Assembly: GCA_034679345.1 (NCBI GenBank)
Contig: JAXDAY010000028.1
Coordinates: 276,888 to 340,887 of the forward strand
DNA length: 64,000 nucleotides
DNA from: JAXDAY01 sp034679345
GTDB taxonomy: Bacteria > Eisenbacteria > RBG-16-71-46 > CAIMUX01 > VGJL01
Reading direction: 5' to 3'
Shown: positions 42,975 through 51,185 of the stretch, piece by piece
How the letters are laid out: each line of letters opens with the position of its first letter
Position numbering within the stretch: position 1 is the stretch's first letter
The notes under the pieces: generated by a model
What the model was told of the DNA's origin: nothing
The model's database searches: none
Seen by the model: the letters and a program-made list of their open reading frames with translations, nothing else
Program-made: the position numbers and the translations under genes

Positions 42975-43994
42975 TCAGGGGTCGATGCGTGCGCGCAGCT
43001 CGCCCACCAGGGCGACGAGCCTCGGCGCGTCCCCCCTCAGCTCCAGCACCTCGGTCAGATGGGCGAGGCCTCGAGGAATGTGCTCGATGAATCCCGGCCG
43101 GCCCATCCTCCCGCCGAGCTTCGCGAAGGCGCCCAGGGCCTGCATCATCCGATTCGCCGCGTTCGCGCTCCATCGAAGCCGCCAGTCCGATTCGGCGAGA
43201 TCCGCCAGGCCCGCCGCTCGCCGGTAGCGTTCGATCAACCGGGCCCGTATCTCAGCCGGCACCGCGACATAGGGATCGAGCAGGAGCGCCGCGAGGTCGT
43301 ACTCCCGCGGTCCCAGGCGCGCGCCCTGAAAGTCGATCACCACGAGCCGCCCGCCACGGAACATCAGATTGCGCGACTGGTAGTCGCGGTGCATGAAGAC
43401 CGGCGGCGCGGCGCGGACCGCATCCTCCGCCAGATGCCGGCACTCCGGCTCGATCGCCGGCCAGCATCCGGACATTCCCGCCCAACCGACGACCAGCTCG
43501 TCATGGAAGTAGCGGGCCTCGCGCTCCAAGACGAAGCGCTCGGTGTAGGCTTCGTTCGGGGTCGCTGCCGGGTCGAACCTCGGCGGCGACATCGATTGCA
43601 TCGCGGCCAGCAGATCGATCGCCTCCTCGTAGACTCCTCCGAGCGCCTCCGCCCCGGCTTCCCAGCCGGAGCCGCGCACCCTCTCATAGAGCCGCTCGTC
43701 GCCCAGATCCTCGAGCAGGAGGAATCCTCGCTCGAGATCTGCCGCATGGACCTCGGGCACCGGAATGCCGCGCCGCTTCAGGTAACGCGAAACGGCGAGG
43801 TAGCCCTCGTTCTCGTCCGGCCGGGGGCGATTGAGCGGCAAGGGATTGGCGATTACGATCCTCGTCCATCCGCTTCCTTCAGCGCGAAAGATCCGCCTTG
43901 TCGAGCCATCGCCCGCGAGAGGGCGCACGGAGGATGGCCTCAACCCCGCGGTCCGCTCCATCCATGCGCGCAGGTCCTCGATCGGATCGACCAT
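42975..43994 (-). CDS. AmgK-like N-acetylmuramate/N-acetylglucosamine anomeric kinase
   Basis: A 339-residue aminoglycoside-phosphotransferase-fold kinase most like AmgK, which phosphorylates MurNAc (and GlcNAc) at the anomeric carbon. It shows 'GDGSTRRIFRAEG', the catalytic 'HRDYQSRNLMF' and the Mg-binding 'VIDFQGARLGPREYDLAALL', the last strongly AmgK-like. Cytosolic. The start at 43994 comes one base after the MurU-like stop; an in-frame ATG at 44009 would overlap that gene by 14 bases. It is last in the NamZ-MurU-AmgK unit, and this context supports MurNAc kinase over antibiotic kinase. Confidence 0.85.
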   Translation of the reverse strand: MVDPIEDLRAWMERTAGLRPSSVRPLAGDGSTRRIFRAEGSGWTRIVIANPLPLNRPRPDENEGYLAVSRYLKRRGIPVPEVHAADLERGFLLLEDLGDERLYERVRGSGWEAGAEALGGVYEEAIDLLAAMQSMSPPRFDPAATPNEAYTERFVLEREARYFHDELVVGWAGMSGCWPAIEPECRHLAEDAVRAAPPVFMHRDYQSRNLMFRGGRLVVIDFQGARLGPREYDLAALLLDPYVAVPAEIRARLIERYRRAAGLADLAESDWRLRWSANAANRMMQALGAFAKLGGRMGRPGFIEHIPRGLAHLTEVLELRGDAPRLVALVGELRARIDP

Positions 43995-43995
43995 C

Positions 43996-44949
43996 TCAGG
44001 CGCCCGCATCCTCGATCGATTTCACCCCCGATCTCGAAACGAGCAGATCATCGAGATCCGACTCGACGATCGCTCCCGGACCGACGATTGAGCGGCGGAT
44101 GCGCACCCCGGCGCCGACTCGCGCCCCCCCCAGCACCACGCTTTCCTCGATCTCGGCCTCGGGCCCGACCTCGGCCTCTGAATCGATCCAGCCAAAGCCT
44201 TTCGCCGGACGCCCCTGCGGCGCATCCGCCTCGATCGCGGCGATCTTCCCCTCCGCCGCGAGCCGGTGCGCTCGCAGATAGAGCGCCGGGGTGCCGATGT
44301 CGAGGAACGGCCTCTCCCGCCCGGGATCCCAGACGAAGCCCGCCAGGCGCCCATCGCGAATCGCCTCCGCGTATGTCACCCGGATGTCATGGAACCCTTC
44401 CCGCGGGATGCGGCGCACGAACGCCTGCGAAAGGATCTGGCAGCCCGTGAAGGTGAACGCTCCCTCCTCGCGGCGCCCCGCGATGCGCGTCACCTTGCCA
44501 TCCTCGACATGGACATTCGGCGCGAAGGGGTCGCTTACGAGGAGAAGCGTTCCTTCGCAGCGGCTCCCGTCGTGGAATGCCAGGAGCTCGTCGAGCGGCG
44601 GGTCGATGAGCGCGTCCGTATTGACGAGCAGGATCGGATCGGAGCGGAGATGCGCGATCGCGCGCGGGATCGCCCCACCAGTGCCCAGAATCTCCGGCTC
44701 GTGCGAGATCCGGATGGAATCGCGCAGCGGGTGACGCGCGATGTGCGCCTCCACCTGCCACGCGAGGTGATGGGTGTTCACGACGACTCGCCGGGCCGGC
44801 CCACCCCGTCCGAGGAGCCGCTCGAGATGAAGATCGAGGATCGGCCATCCGCAGACCGGCAGCAACGCCTTCGGAATGTCCCGCGTGAGGGGAAGCAGTC
44901 GCGTGCCCAATCCCGCGGCGAGCAGGAGGGCGTCGATCTCAGTCGTCAT
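43996..44949 (-). CDS. MurU-like sugar-1-phosphate uridylyltransferase
   Basis: A 317-residue nucleotidyltransferase resembling MurU, which converts MurNAc-1-phosphate and UTP to UDP-MurNAc, bypassing de novo synthesis and the fosfomycin target MurA. The N-terminal Rossmann-like domain has the signature 'LLAAGLGTRLLPLTRDIPKALLPV' in two blocks, 'NTDALIDPPL' for metal binding and 'FLDIGTPALYLRAH' at its end. A short left-handed beta-helix of hexapeptide repeats ('VVLGGARVGAGVRI') follows, longer than in Pseudomonas MurU, so a glucose- or mannose-1-phosphate substrate is possible. Overlaps the upstream gene by 11 bases (start ATG at 44949), showing tight coupling. Confidence 0.82.
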   Translation of the reverse strand: MTTEIDALLLAAGLGTRLLPLTRDIPKALLPVCGWPILDLHLERLLGRGGPARRVVVNTHHLAWQVEAHIARHPLRDSIRISHEPEILGTGGAIPRAIAHLRSDPILLVNTDALIDPPLDELLAFHDGSRCEGTLLLVSDPFAPNVHVEDGKVTRIAGRREEGAFTFTGCQILSQAFVRRIPREGFHDIRVTYAEAIRDGRLAGFVWDPGRERPFLDIGTPALYLRAHRLAAEGKIAAIEADAPQGRPAKGFGWIDSEAEVGPEAEIEESVVLGGARVGAGVRIRRSIVGPGAIVESDLDDLLVSRSGVKSIEDAGA

Positions 44950-46195
44950 AGATTCGAAACGGCGCGACCCGTTCGCGGTACGCGGCGATGCCGGGCTCCC
45001 AGGAGGCGAAGATCTCCTCGAGCGGGACGCCGGATTCGATCTTGGTCCGCACCGCGTCGGTCCCATAGATCAGATCGATCGGCAGGCGGTCCCATTCGTA
45101 CTCGTACGGCGGATCCCTCCATGCAAAGGAATCGGGGTGCGCTTCTCGTACCGCCGCGAGGATCGCCGCCGTCGCACGGACGGGACAGTACGCCCCACGA
45201 TCCATGACATGGATCTGGAAGCCCCGCACGAGATGCCCCGAGTGTTTCTGGAAGGTCGGCTCGAAGGCCACCTCCCGCAACCGCGCGCCCGCGAGCGGGG
45301 ATGCCCCGATCGCGTCCGATGCCTGCTCCGCGAGCGCGGCTTCCACGCGCTTCGGATCGAGGTACGGAGCGCCGAACATCTCGAAGGGGCGCGTCGTCCC
45401 CCGTCCCTCCGACAGGTTCGTCGCCTCGAGCGCCACTTGTCCCGGGTAGACCAGAGCGGTCTCCAGCGTCGGCATGTTCGGCGAAGGCATGGTCCAGACC
45501 AGACCGGTCTCGTCGAAGTAGCGCGAGCGCCTCCACCCCAGCAGCGAGACAACGCCGAGCCGTCCGCGCGGCGCCTTTCCCGCGCGCGCGGCCGCGACGA
45601 CCCCGCGGGCCTCCTTCGAGTCGATCAGTCCGAGGCTCCAGGCTCCATAGACGCAGAACTCCCCGGCGGTGAGCCCATGCCGCAACGGAACATCGACGAT
45701 TCCGACGAAGGAGCGATATGCCTCGGTGAGGATCGGCCCCTCCACGCTCCCGCCGATCGGATTCGGACGGTCGAGGACGATGACGGGCAGAGCGGCGCGC
45801 GCAGCCGCGCGAATGGCGAGCAGCGCCGTCACCAGGAATGTGTAGACGCGCGTTCCGACATCCTGGATGTCGACGATGAGGGCATCCAGCCCCTCCAGCG
45901 ACTCCGGCATGGGATCGCGCCTCTCCCCGTAGAGGCTCACGATGGGGACGCCGAGCCTTGGGTGGACTCCGTCGCGGGACTCGACCATGTTGTCCTGCTT
46001 CTCGGCGGCGAAGCCGTGCTGCGGCGCGAAGATTCGGGCAAGATTGATCCCCTTGATCGACCGGATCACCTGGGGAGTCGGCACGAGATTCGCGTCGACG
46101 GTCGTCGCGTTGCAGAGAAGCCCCACTCGGCCGCGTCCCGGCGCTACGAGGCCCTCCTCACGCACCCGATCGATTCCCGTGTGCACCCGTTCCAC
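44939..46195 (-). CDS. NamZ-type exo-beta-N-acetylmuramidase (DUF1343, GH171)
   Basis: A 418-residue protein of the DUF1343 family, whose Bacillus subtilis member NamZ removes MurNAc from the non-reducing end of peptidoglycan chains. Evidence: 'VGLLCNATTVD', 'IFAPQHGFAAEKQDN', 'VDIQDVGTRVYTFLVT', 'VLDRPNPIGG', 'EGRGTTRPFEMFGAPYLDP' and 'FQKHSGHLVRGFQIHV'. Homologs in B. subtilis and Bacteroidota are secreted, but no signal peptide is visible here, so this copy is predicted cytosolic. The GTG at 46195 is chosen because GGGAGGG lies seven bases upstream; an ATG at 46210 has no site. Its stop overlaps the MurU-like start. Together with the two downstream genes it would turn MurNAc-ended fragments into UDP-MurNAc. 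Confidence 0.88.
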   Translation of the reverse strand: MERVHTGIDRVREEGLVAPGRGRVGLLCNATTVDANLVPTPQVIRSIKGINLARIFAPQHGFAAEKQDNMVESRDGVHPRLGVPIVSLYGERRDPMPESLEGLDALIVDIQDVGTRVYTFLVTALLAIRAAARAALPVIVLDRPNPIGGSVEGPILTEAYRSFVGIVDVPLRHGLTAGEFCVYGAWSLGLIDSKEARGVVAAARAGKAPRGRLGVVSLLGWRRSRYFDETGLVWTMPSPNMPTLETALVYPGQVALEATNLSEGRGTTRPFEMFGAPYLDPKRVEAALAEQASDAIGASPLAGARLREVAFEPTFQKHSGHLVRGFQIHVMDRGAYCPVRATAAILAAVREAHPDSFAWRDPPYEYEWDRLPIDLIYGTDAVRTKIESGVPLEEIFASWEPGIAAYRERVAPFRIYDD

Positions 46196-46276
46196 AGGGG
46201 GCCCTCCCATGCGGACTCGAACCGCGGCCCCAGTGTACCTGTCCGAAGAGGAAAGAGAACAGCGGGACGAAGTCGA

Positions 46277-49063
46277 TCAGCGGCCAGGCAGGCGCACCAG
46301 CCGGATCGTCCGCGCGACGTCTCCCTGCTGGATCCGTCCGAGATAGACTCCCGGCGCCACCGGCTCTCCCGCCTCGCTGCGCCCGTCCCAGAGCCAGCGA
46401 TGAGCCCCGGTCCGCAGGACGCTTCCATGCGCCAGGGTGCGAACCAGCCGCCCGGAGGGATCATAGATTCGAATCAGCACCGCAGCCGGACGCTCCAGAT
46501 CGATCCGGATCGAAGAGCGGTCGAAGAATGGATTCGGTCCGAAGAGAGGCGCGCCGGATTCCGGTCCCGGCTCGGACGCGGGGGCCGGCTGATCGGTCTC
46601 GCGGATCCGCAGGCGCTGGTCGGCGAGGAGACCCTCGAAAGTCTGAACGATACCGCTCGGCCAGCGGATCTGCAGCGAGTCGACCACGGCCGACTCGCCG
46701 AGGCCGAACTCCACCGTGGGGGAGTTCTGCGCGCTGTATGCCGCATCGCACCCGACCTCGCGGATCTGCGACCCCTCGCCGGTCACCAGGCGCACGCGCG
46801 CGCCGAGACCGGCGGCATTTGACACGGTACCGACAAGGTCGATCTGCAGCCATCGCCGCTGCGGCCAGATCTGGTTTCGAATCGCCTTGGGCGAGCCTCC
46901 GCGTGTCGCGAGGATGAGGTCGAGGTCCCCGTCGAGGTCCGAGTCGACCCAGCTGGCGCCGTAGATGTCGCTGATCTCATCGATCGGAAAGCTCGTCGCA
47001 TCGCGGAACGCTTCCCCGTGCTCGTTGTGGAAGAGCCGGCTCCGGCCGGAGTTGTTGCAGAGGAAGAGATCGATCCAGCCGTCATTGTCGTAGTCGCCCC
47101 AGCTCACCGACCGGCCCATTCCCTGGTCGTTGAGCGGCGGTTCGGTCGCATCCACGAAGAGTCCGTCCTGGTTCTCAAGGAGACGATTGGGGCGACCGCG
47201 ATTGGCCATGTAGAGATCGAGGTCGCCGTCGTTATCGTAGTCCCCCCACGCCGCGCCCGACCCGTTCCCTGGCCCGGCGAGCGCGTTCGTCGTCACATCG
47301 ACGAACGACCCGTTCCCATCGTTTCGATAGAGCCGGTTGCCCTCGTCGTTACAGACATACAGATCCGGGTCGCCGTCGCCGTCGTAGTCGGCCCAGACTG
47401 CACCTCGTCCCGTCCCATCGTCGTCGATCGGCGGGCTCGTCGCATCGACGAATCCCGAGAGGCCATCGTTTCGCAGGAGGAGATTCTCCTGCCCGCCGCT
47501 TCGCACGATGTAGAGATCGAGATCTCCGTCGACATCGAAGTCGGCCCAGACCGCGTCGGTCACATCTCCACCCGTTCCCGTGAGACCCTCGGTGGCGTCC
47601 GTGAAGTGGCCATCGCCCTCGTTGTGGAACAGGCGGTTTCCGTCCCTCCAGTTGGCCAGGTAGATGTCGAGGCGGCCGTCATTGTCGTAGTCGCCGTAGG
47701 CCCCCATCATCCCCGCGCCTTCGTCGTCGAGAGGCGGTGTCGTCGCCTCGACGAAGCTCCCGATCAGCTCCCCTCGAAACCGCCTGTTCGGCCCGTCAAA
47801 GACGGCGATATAGAGATCGGCGTCGCCGTCGCCGTCATCGTCCGCGGATGCGACCGAGTGCGCCGCCACGTTGCGCATCTGTGCCGTCGTCACATCCTGC
47901 CACGGCGTGTCGGGGGGCACGTCGGGGCAACTGCCGTAGTCGAAGAGCCAGAAGACGCCGCAGGCGGATCGAAACATCAAGTCCTGATCGTGACCCACTC
48001 CGGGCACGATGGCGAGGGCGTGCAGATCGAAGATCCCTTCGCCGAACTGATCGATCAGGTGATTCGTGTAGACGATTCCCCTCTCGTAGCGCTGGTAACC
48101 CTCGAGCATCGCCGGGCAGGTCCGGTCGAGGTAGTAGGAATAGGGATCGGTGTCGGCGCTACCGAGCAGATAGATCACTTTCCGCGAGGAGTACTGCGAT
48201 CGGAGAAGCTCGGATCCGATCGCCATGTAGGGATTCGGATCGTTGAGCCCGTACTTGTAGTCGTCGTAGTCCGGGCACTCCGCGATCACCTCGGCGGAGG
48301 GAACCGCGAACTCGAAGGCAGTGCCCCGGACCCACCGCCTCTCGTTGAAGTAGAGGTAGGAGGAGGGGTTCGAGACGATGTAGCGGATGTTGGTTCCGAA
48401 GGTGGCGGCGAGATCCTCATGGGATCGATTCCCCGCCGCGATCAGATTCGCGAACTGTCCCCCCGCCGAGTGCCCCGCCAGGATGATCTCCTCCAGGTCG
48501 GGGAAGGCCCTCCCGATCCTCCAGAAGATGGAGTCCGCGACGCCGAAGGAGCTGATTCGCGCCGGCCTCGGATGCTCGATCGAATCGAGCGACGGGTCTC
48601 CTTTGCGCCAACCCATGTAGGCCCAGTAGAGGAATTCGTCCGGCAGATGGTGGTGCTCGATGTCGCGTTCGGTGAGAAACTGCGGAGCGATGATGAAGGT
48701 CGTGGAATCCGTTCCGGGAACCGCGGAGGCGGCGACCGAGATGCTCTGAAAGTAATCGTCCGCGTTTCGCAGCGTGCCGTGGATCACGACGATCGCGCGG
48801 GTGATCCCCGGAGTCGCTCCCTCCAGGGAGTGGGTCGCGTAGCAGGGGATCTGAAACATCGTGCCGTCGAGCGCCAGCGGGATGCGCTCCGGAGCGACCA
48901 CATCGACGATGTCGGTCGTATCGAAGCGATCCCCTTCCAGCAGCGGCATCGCAGCCGGCGCGGGATCCTCCAGCCGCCCTGCGAGCGAGGGAAGCGCCGC
49001 CGCCCCAATGAGCAAGAAGAGGATGATCAGCCTGGAGGGCAGAAACGAACTCCCGTGCGTCAT
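46277..49063 (-). CDS. Secreted hydrolase / FG-GAP repeat / ASPIC-UnbV / FlgD-like mosaic
   Basis: A 928-residue exported protein. A signal peptide (MTHGSS..., hydrophobic 'LIILFLLIGAAALPSLA') leads to an alpha/beta-hydrolase-like domain with 'VVIHGTLRNADDY' and the nucleophile elbow 'AGHSAGGQFAN'. Then come seven FG-GAP/VCBS repeats, each with a calcium-type D-x-D-x-D-G loop (for example 'GDYDNDGRLDIYLAN'), an ASPIC/UnbV-like segment ('WLQIDLVGTVSN', 'VEFGLGESAVVDSLQIRWPSG') and a FlgD-Ig-like C-terminal module ('FGPNPFFDRSSIRI', 'APGVYLGRIQQGD'). The hydrolase part resembles esterases; the substrate is unknown. Start chosen at 49063 for the signal peptide. A calcium-stabilised, surface-displayed hydrolase is inferred. 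Confidence 0.82.
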   Translation of the reverse strand: MTHGSSFLPSRLIILFLLIGAAALPSLAGRLEDPAPAAMPLLEGDRFDTTDIVDVVAPERIPLALDGTMFQIPCYATHSLEGATPGITRAIVVIHGTLRNADDYFQSISVAASAVPGTDSTTFIIAPQFLTERDIEHHHLPDEFLYWAYMGWRKGDPSLDSIEHPRPARISSFGVADSIFWRIGRAFPDLEEIILAGHSAGGQFANLIAAGNRSHEDLAATFGTNIRYIVSNPSSYLYFNERRWVRGTAFEFAVPSAEVIAECPDYDDYKYGLNDPNPYMAIGSELLRSQYSSRKVIYLLGSADTDPYSYYLDRTCPAMLEGYQRYERGIVYTNHLIDQFGEGIFDLHALAIVPGVGHDQDLMFRSACGVFWLFDYGSCPDVPPDTPWQDVTTAQMRNVAAHSVASADDDGDGDADLYIAVFDGPNRRFRGELIGSFVEATTPPLDDEGAGMMGAYGDYDNDGRLDIYLANWRDGNRLFHNEGDGHFTDATEGLTGTGGDVTDAVWADFDVDGDLDLYIVRSGGQENLLLRNDGLSGFVDATSPPIDDDGTGRGAVWADYDGDGDPDLYVCNDEGNRLYRNDGNGSFVDVTTNALAGPGNGSGAAWGDYDNDGDLDLYMANRGRPNRLLENQDGLFVDATEPPLNDQGMGRSVSWGDYDNDGWIDLFLCNNSGRSRLFHNEHGEAFRDATSFPIDEISDIYGASWVDSDLDGDLDLILATRGGSPKAIRNQIWPQRRWLQIDLVGTVSNAAGLGARVRLVTGEGSQIREVGCDAAYSAQNSPTVEFGLGESAVVDSLQIRWPSGIVQTFEGLLADQRLRIRETDQPAPASEPGPESGAPLFGPNPFFDRSSIRIDLERPAAVLIRIYDPSGRLVRTLAHGSVLRTGAHRWLWDGRSEAGEPVAPGVYLGRIQQGDVARTIRLVRLPGR

Positions 49064-49207
49064 GCCTGTTCTACCGGTCGAGGGACCCGCGCCGTTCCGG
49101 CCCCGGGCGACCGTTCCGGGGTCGAGCGACGTCATGTTAATTGTACTCGGGGGCAGGGCCGGAGACAAGCTCCCCCTGAAATCCACCTCGGTCCGGCGAC
49201 GGCCCGA

Positions 49208-50653
49208 CTACGCCCCGCGCTCCAGAATCGCCTTGAGCAGCTCCCAGACCCGCTGGGTGGATGAGATGCTTGCGCGCTCCCGGGGCGAGTGCGCGCCCTC
49301 GATGTTCGGGCCGATGGAGACGATGTCGAGTTCGGGGTACTTGGCGGTGAAGAGCCCGCACTCCAGTCCGGCATGAATCGCCTTGAGTTTCGGTTCGCGC
49401 CCGAAGACGCGGGCGTATTCTTCCCGCGCGCGCGCGAGGAGCTTCGATTCGGGATTGGGCTTCCAGCCGGGGTATCCCGGGGGCTGATCGATCGCGGCGC
49501 CCGCAAGCTCTCCCAGGCAGCGATGCTGGAGCGCAAGAGCGTCGAGGGAGGACATCACGGAGGAACGGCTGCAGCAGGTGATCCGCACCGTATCCCCCTC
49601 GCATCGCACCACGCCGAGATTCGAGCTCGACTCGACCAGCCCTTCCACGGTCTGGGACATCGCGGTCACTCCGTTCGGAATCGCCAGGAGCAGTCGCAGG
49701 AGACGCGCGGAATCCTTCTCGCCCATCGCCGCATCCGCGCCGCGGGATTCGAACTCGACGGAGAAGCCCTCGTCAGTGCCCGCGAGCTCTTCACGACGGA
49801 TCCGCTCCGAGACGGATTCGATCGAGGATCGAAACGCCCCCTCGGCGCCTTTTGGAATGACAAGGTCGGCGCGAGCCTCTCTCGGGATCGCGTTTCGCAG
49901 ATTCCCGCCCTCGAGGCGGATCAGGCGCGCGCCGCTCGCCTCCATCCCAGCAAGCAGAAGGCGCGTCAGGAGGCGAATCGCATTGCCTCGGTTCCTGTTG
50001 ATGTCCAGTCCCGAATGCCCCCCCATGAGCCCGCCGACGCGCACCTGCACCCCGGCGCCATCCTCGGTCCGCCTCGGCGCATCGAGCGTATAGACCGTGT
50101 CCCGACCGCCCGCGCAGCCGATGTAGATGCCATCGTCCTCCTCCGAATCGAGGTTGATCATCCGCTTCGCCGAGATGAAGCCCGACTCGATCCCGCCCGC
50201 GCCGGTGAGACCCCGCTCCTCGTCGATCGTGAGGAGAACCTCGAGAGGACCGTGGGAGATCGAGCGGTCTTCCGCGACCGCGAGGGCCATCGCGACCCCG
50301 AGCCCATTGTCGGCGCCGAGCGTCGTGCCGCTGGCCGTCACCCAGTCGCCGTCGACGCGCAGCGCGATCGGGTCCTTGGCAAAGTCGTGAGGGGTCGCCG
50401 CGTCCTTCTCGCAAACCATGTCGACGTGCCCCTGCAGCACGATGGACGGCCGCGATTCGCTCCTGGGGCTCGCCGGGATCGACATGAGAAGGTTCCCCGT
50501 GCGGTCCCGCTTCGTGATGATCCCCCGCTCCTTCGCCCATCCCTCCAGCATCGATATGACGGCGGCCTCGTTGCCCGATCCCCTGGGGACACGACTGATC
50601 CGCTCGAAGATCTCCCACACGCCTTTCGGCTCCAGCGATTCGAGATTTGGCAT
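49208..50653 (-). CDS. pepD: Aminoacyl-histidine dipeptidase (M20C)
   Basis: A 481-residue cytosolic PepD-type metallodipeptidase that cleaves Xaa-His and other dipeptides. It starts 'LEPKGVWEIFERISRVPRGSGNE', with metal ligands in 'LQGHVDMVCEKD' and 'LGADNGLGVAMALA', catalytic 'DEERGLTGAGGI', and later 'GHSGLDINRNRGNAIRLL' and 'IHAGLECGLF'. All PepD blocks are in order, and length matches the family. The ATG at 50653 follows GAGGAGACG. It could supply histidine to FtcD-type catabolism, though the genes are not linked. Confidence 0.94.
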   Translation of the reverse strand: MPNLESLEPKGVWEIFERISRVPRGSGNEAAVISMLEGWAKERGIITKRDRTGNLLMSIPASPRSESRPSIVLQGHVDMVCEKDAATPHDFAKDPIALRVDGDWVTASGTTLGADNGLGVAMALAVAEDRSISHGPLEVLLTIDEERGLTGAGGIESGFISAKRMINLDSEEDDGIYIGCAGGRDTVYTLDAPRRTEDGAGVQVRVGGLMGGHSGLDINRNRGNAIRLLTRLLLAGMEASGARLIRLEGGNLRNAIPREARADLVIPKGAEGAFRSSIESVSERIRREELAGTDEGFSVEFESRGADAAMGEKDSARLLRLLLAIPNGVTAMSQTVEGLVESSSNLGVVRCEGDTVRITCCSRSSVMSSLDALALQHRCLGELAGAAIDQPPGYPGWKPNPESKLLARAREEYARVFGREPKLKAIHAGLECGLFTAKYPELDIVSIGPNIEGAHSPRERASISSTQRVWELLKAILERGA

Positions 50654-50771
50654 CGTCTCCTCCTTGCCAAGGGGATTCTAGACTGTTCAAGGCAGCCCGC
50701 GTCAGGGGTCGCGCGTGTTAGTCTGTCCCGGACAAGCCGGCAGGCTCGAGAAAGGGGGAATGGAGGTCATC

Positions 50772-51179
50772 ATGGAGTCGATGCAGGATCCCATGGGAAT
50801 GGGAAGCGAGGCGGTGAGCGCCGTCCGCGCCGCGGTCCGCCGTGGCGTGCAGGAGGGCCTCGCGGAGGCCGGTCTCGTCCCGAAGGACCCGGAAATCGCA
50901 TCCCGCTGGGAGTTCGGCCAGCTGATCCTCAAGCCGGGCAAGGAAGGGCTTCAGGAGAAGACGCTGCCAATCGACGCCTTTTTTCACAAGATCGTCATGG
51001 TCCGCGAGCGCCTGCGCGTCCTCGAGCAGAAGATCAACAACCACCCGAAGCTCGACGACGCCGAACGCGTCGAGCTGCAGGACTATATCACGCGCGTCTA
51101 CGGCTCGCTCACGAGCTTCAACGTTCTCTTCGCCGATCGCTCCGACTGGTTCGTCGGCTCGGGGGGAGAGCGGCCGTAG
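50772..51179 (+). CDS. Hypothetical helical protein
   Basis: A 135-residue protein I do not recognise. The N-terminus is Met/Gly-rich with an amphipathic helix ('SAVRAAVRRGVQEGLAEAGL'). The middle has 'EFGQLILKPGKEGLQEKTLPI', and the C-terminal half is strongly helical ('FFHKIVMVRERLRVLEQKINNHPKLDDAERVEL' divided into two helices). No signal or membrane segment. The ATG at 50772 is preferred because GGAGG sits five bases upstream; ATG at 50760 is the alternative. It converges with the ABC exporter genes, six bases between stops. Confidence 0.65.
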   Translation: MESMQDPMGMGSEAVSAVRAAVRRGVQEGLAEAGLVPKDPEIASRWEFGQLILKPGKEGLQEKTLPIDAFFHKIVMVRERLRVLEQKINNHPKLDDAERVELQDYITRVYGSLTSFNVLFADRSDWFVGSGGERP

Positions 51180-51185
51180 GCGGCT

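Noticed and set aside
42975..43994. Aminoglycoside antibiotic phosphotransferase
   Set aside because: The fold is the same, but the 'VIDFQGARLGPREYDL' motif and the NamZ/MurU neighbours favour a cell-wall sugar kinase over antibiotic resistance.
46150..46230. tRNA-like T-arm on the minus strand just before the NamZ-like gene
   Set aside because: One T-arm-like hairpin is present, but no matching 5' acceptor strand, D-arm or anticodon stem lies upstream.
44876..46822. 648-codon plus-strand open frame opposite the NamZ/MurU-like genes
   Set aside because: Antisense shadow: repetitive Arg/Pro/Gly composition, no domain, and the opposite strand encodes clear conserved families with overlapping stops and starts.
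47018..49264. 748-codon plus-strand open frame opposite the FG-GAP protein
   Set aside because: Its Val/Asp/Ile-rich periodicity simply mirrors the repeated DxDxDG coding units on the other strand.
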